Source: Sphingomonadales bacterium (GTDB lineage Bacteria; Pseudomonadota; Alphaproteobacteria; Sphingomonadales; Sphingomonadaceae). Taken from it: a DNA stretch of 64,000 nt. Below are positions 62,442 to 64,000 of the stretch, in pieces (the stretch's first letter is position 1; the number at the start of each line of letters is the position of its first letter). The notes below the pieces were generated by a model. The model was not told the DNA's origin, did not search any database, and saw only the letters and a list, made by a program, of their open reading frames with translations. A program made the position numbers and the translations under genes. The stretch is taken from the NCBI GenBank assembly GCA_004173185.1, contig SEFZ01000019.1, positions 1-64,000 on the forward strand. The letters are read 5' to 3'.

Positions 62442-64000
62442 TGCACGGGGAAGTTTCGATCGTTCGGGACGCGGTGCCGTTGCTCGGCTTTGCGCTGTTC
62501 TTCGTATTGCTGTTCCGCAAGCTTGGGCTGGGCGCGACCCTCGGTTTCCTCGTTGCGGGCGCGATAGTCGGGCCGCAGGTGCTTGGGTTGGTCGGCGGGG
62601 CCGAGAGCAAGATGGGCATCGCCGAACTCGGCATCGCGTTGCTGCTGTTCCTTGTCGGGCTTGAGCTGAGCCCCGGCCGTTTGTGGCGGATGCGGCGCGA
62701 CATTTTCGGGCTTGGTCTGTTGCAGGTGGTTTTGTGCGGCGTGGCAGTTGCGGGCATCGTTTGGTTCGTGACCGGATCGAGCCTCGCCGCCGCGCTGGCG
62801 CTCGGCTTGCCGCTGGCGCTGTCCTCGACCGCACAGGTCTTGCCGATGCTGCAATCGGCCGGGCGGCTGCGCACCCCGTTCGGCGAGCGCGCCTTTGCGA
62901 TCCTGTTGTTTCAGGATCTCTCGATCGTCCCGCTGATCACGATCATCGCGGCAATGTCCCGCAACCCCGCCGATATGAACGGCCCGCCGGGCTGGCTGCT
63001 CGGGCTTTACACGTTGGGGGCCATTGTCGGCCTGATCGTGGCGGGGCGCTATCTGCTCCAGCCGCTGTTCCGCCTGATCGGCAATCTGGGCGAGCGCGAG
63101 ATGTTCGTGTTCGCCGGGCTGTTCACCGTGATCGCCGCAGCCGCGCTGATGGAGTCGCTCGGATTGTCGGCGGCATTGGGTGCCTTCATCGCGGGCGTGA
63201 TGCTGGCGGATTCGCCCTATCGGCACGAGCTGGAAGCCGATGTCGAGCCGTTCCGCACGATCCTGCTCGGTCTGTTCTTCCTTGCGGTCGGCATGAGCCT
63301 CGATCTGCAAGCCATTGCGGACCGGCCCTTGTTCGTCGCCGGCATGGCGATCGCGCTGATCGTTACCAAGATGGCGATCATCATGGGGCTGGCGATGCTT
63401 TTCGGCATGAAGCTGCGCCCGGCCTTCGCGCTCGGGCTGCTGCTCAGTCAGGGCGGCGAGTTCGGCTTCGTGCTGTTCGCGCAGGCACAACAGGCATTCC
63501 TGATCGAGCCGGAGGCGGGCAGTGTATTCGGGGCAATCATCACACTTTCGATGGCGACCACGCCGTTCCTGATGATGCTCACCAGGAATATGCGGGTCGA
63601 TCCGGAGCGCAGCGCCGAAGGGATGCAAGGCCCGCAGCATGACGGCGCGAACGCCATCGTGGTGGGCTATGGCCGCTTCGGCCAGACGGTCGCGCAGATG
63701 CTGATCGGCCAGAATATCCCGGTCACGATCATCGATAGCGATGTGGAAATGATCGAAACCGCCGGCACCTTCGGCATGAAAGTCTATTATGGCGACGGCA
63801 CCCGAACCGATTTGTTACGCCAGGCGGGGGCGGCGGATGCCGAGCTGATCGTCTTCTGTCAGGACGGCGATGCGTTGGACACCGAGTTGCTCGAAGGCAT
63901 CCATCATGCTTTCCCCAACGCCAGCATCTTCGTGCGCGCTTTTGACCGGCGCTCGGTGATGAAGATGAAGGGTGCGCCGGTCGCAGGCATCGTCCGCGAG
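62441..64000 (+). CDS. Kef-type monovalent cation/H+ antiporter (CPA2) with TrkA-N domain; 3' end outside window
   Basis: MHGEVSIVRDAVPLLGFALFFVLLFRKLGLGATLGFLVAGAIVGPQVLGLV...; TrkA-N AIVVGYGRFGQTVAQMLIGQNIPVTIIDSD. Confidence 0.9.
   Translation, partial: MHGEVSIVRDAVPLLGFALFFVLLFRKLGLGATLGFLVAGAIVGPQVLGLVGGAESKMGIAELGIALLLFLVGLELSPGRLWRMRRDIFGLGLLQVVLCGVAVAGIVWFVTGSSLAAALALGLPLALSSTAQVLPMLQSAGRLRTPFGERAFAILLFQDLSIVPLITIIAAMSRNPADMNGPPGWLLGLYTLGAIVGLIVAGRYLLQPLFRLIGNLGEREMFVFAGLFTVIAAAALMESLGLSAALGAFIAGVMLADSPYRHELEADVEPFRTILLGLFFLAVGMSLDLQAIADRPLFVAGMAIALIVTKMAIIMGLAMLFGMKLRPAFALGLLLSQGGEFGFVLFAQAQQAFLIEPEAGSVFGAIITLSMATTPFLMMLTRNMRVDPERSAEGMQGPQHDGANAIVVGYGRFGQTVAQMLIGQNIPVTIIDSDVEMIETAGTFGMKVYYGDGTRTDLLRQAGAADAELIVFCQDGDALDTELLEGIHHAFPNASIFVRAFDRRSVMKMKGAPVAGIVRE

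Noticed and set aside
61605-62834. 409-aa minus-strand ORF
   Set aside because: Crosses and opposes CvpA, NifU-like and Kef genes; spurious.
62288-63640. 450-aa minus-strand ORF
   Set aside because: Antisense to the Kef-type antiporter; composition rich in Arg/Glu/Gln/His from antisense of hydrophobic codons.
1-64000. CRISPR array, rRNA operon or retron
   Set aside because: No regularly spaced direct repeats, rRNA motifs or reverse transcriptase ORF seen; only inverted repeats of REP style.

Overview
The window is a sphingomonad-like alphaproteobacterial chromosome segment (high GC; genus is inferred from gene content and repeat style). It carries an apparently intact Mu-like transposable prophage.

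Host left arm (1-23525): a pectin/oligogalacturonate locus (kduI 3' end, kduD, kdgK, carboxylesterase, pectate lyase, LacI-type regulator, and a TonB-dependent receptor ORF that continues in frame into a pectate lyase). It is followed by ECF sigma/VOC/WYL/YCII genes, tRNA-Thr(TGT), rarA, a PadR-type regulator with a DUF2218 gene, a Na+/H+ antiporter, a glycosyltransferase and radA.

Prophage: the ends can be set to the base. It spans 23526..60338 (36,813 bp), with termini 5'-TGTTAGGTGACAGTTG and (reverse complement of the right end) 5'-TGTAGCGGGACAAATG, flanked by the 5-bp duplication CTGGG. It sits in the last codons of radA and rewrites the RadA C-terminus from ...HLLGR* to ...HLLGVR*. It encodes an S24 repressor, a Ner-like protein, a ParB-MucR-like fusion, MuA and MuB, GemA, a Mor/C-like activator, endolysin, a tailspike-like protein, holin-like protein, head genes and a contractile tail.

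Most interesting points: the receptor/pectate-lyase fusion; the exact insertion site; a 16-bp dyad found exactly twice at the positions of Mu Plys and PI; a 12-bp operator array between repressor and ner; the ParB-MucR fusion; two small membrane-protein ORFs behind the repressor; a possible -1 frame tail-chaperone extension; and a DUF559 pseudogene with an in-frame stop flanked by inverted repeats.

Host right arm (60344-64000): lipocalin, CvpA, NifU-like protein and a Kef-type antiporter that runs off the window. All family calls are from reading sequence motifs; no database search was run.
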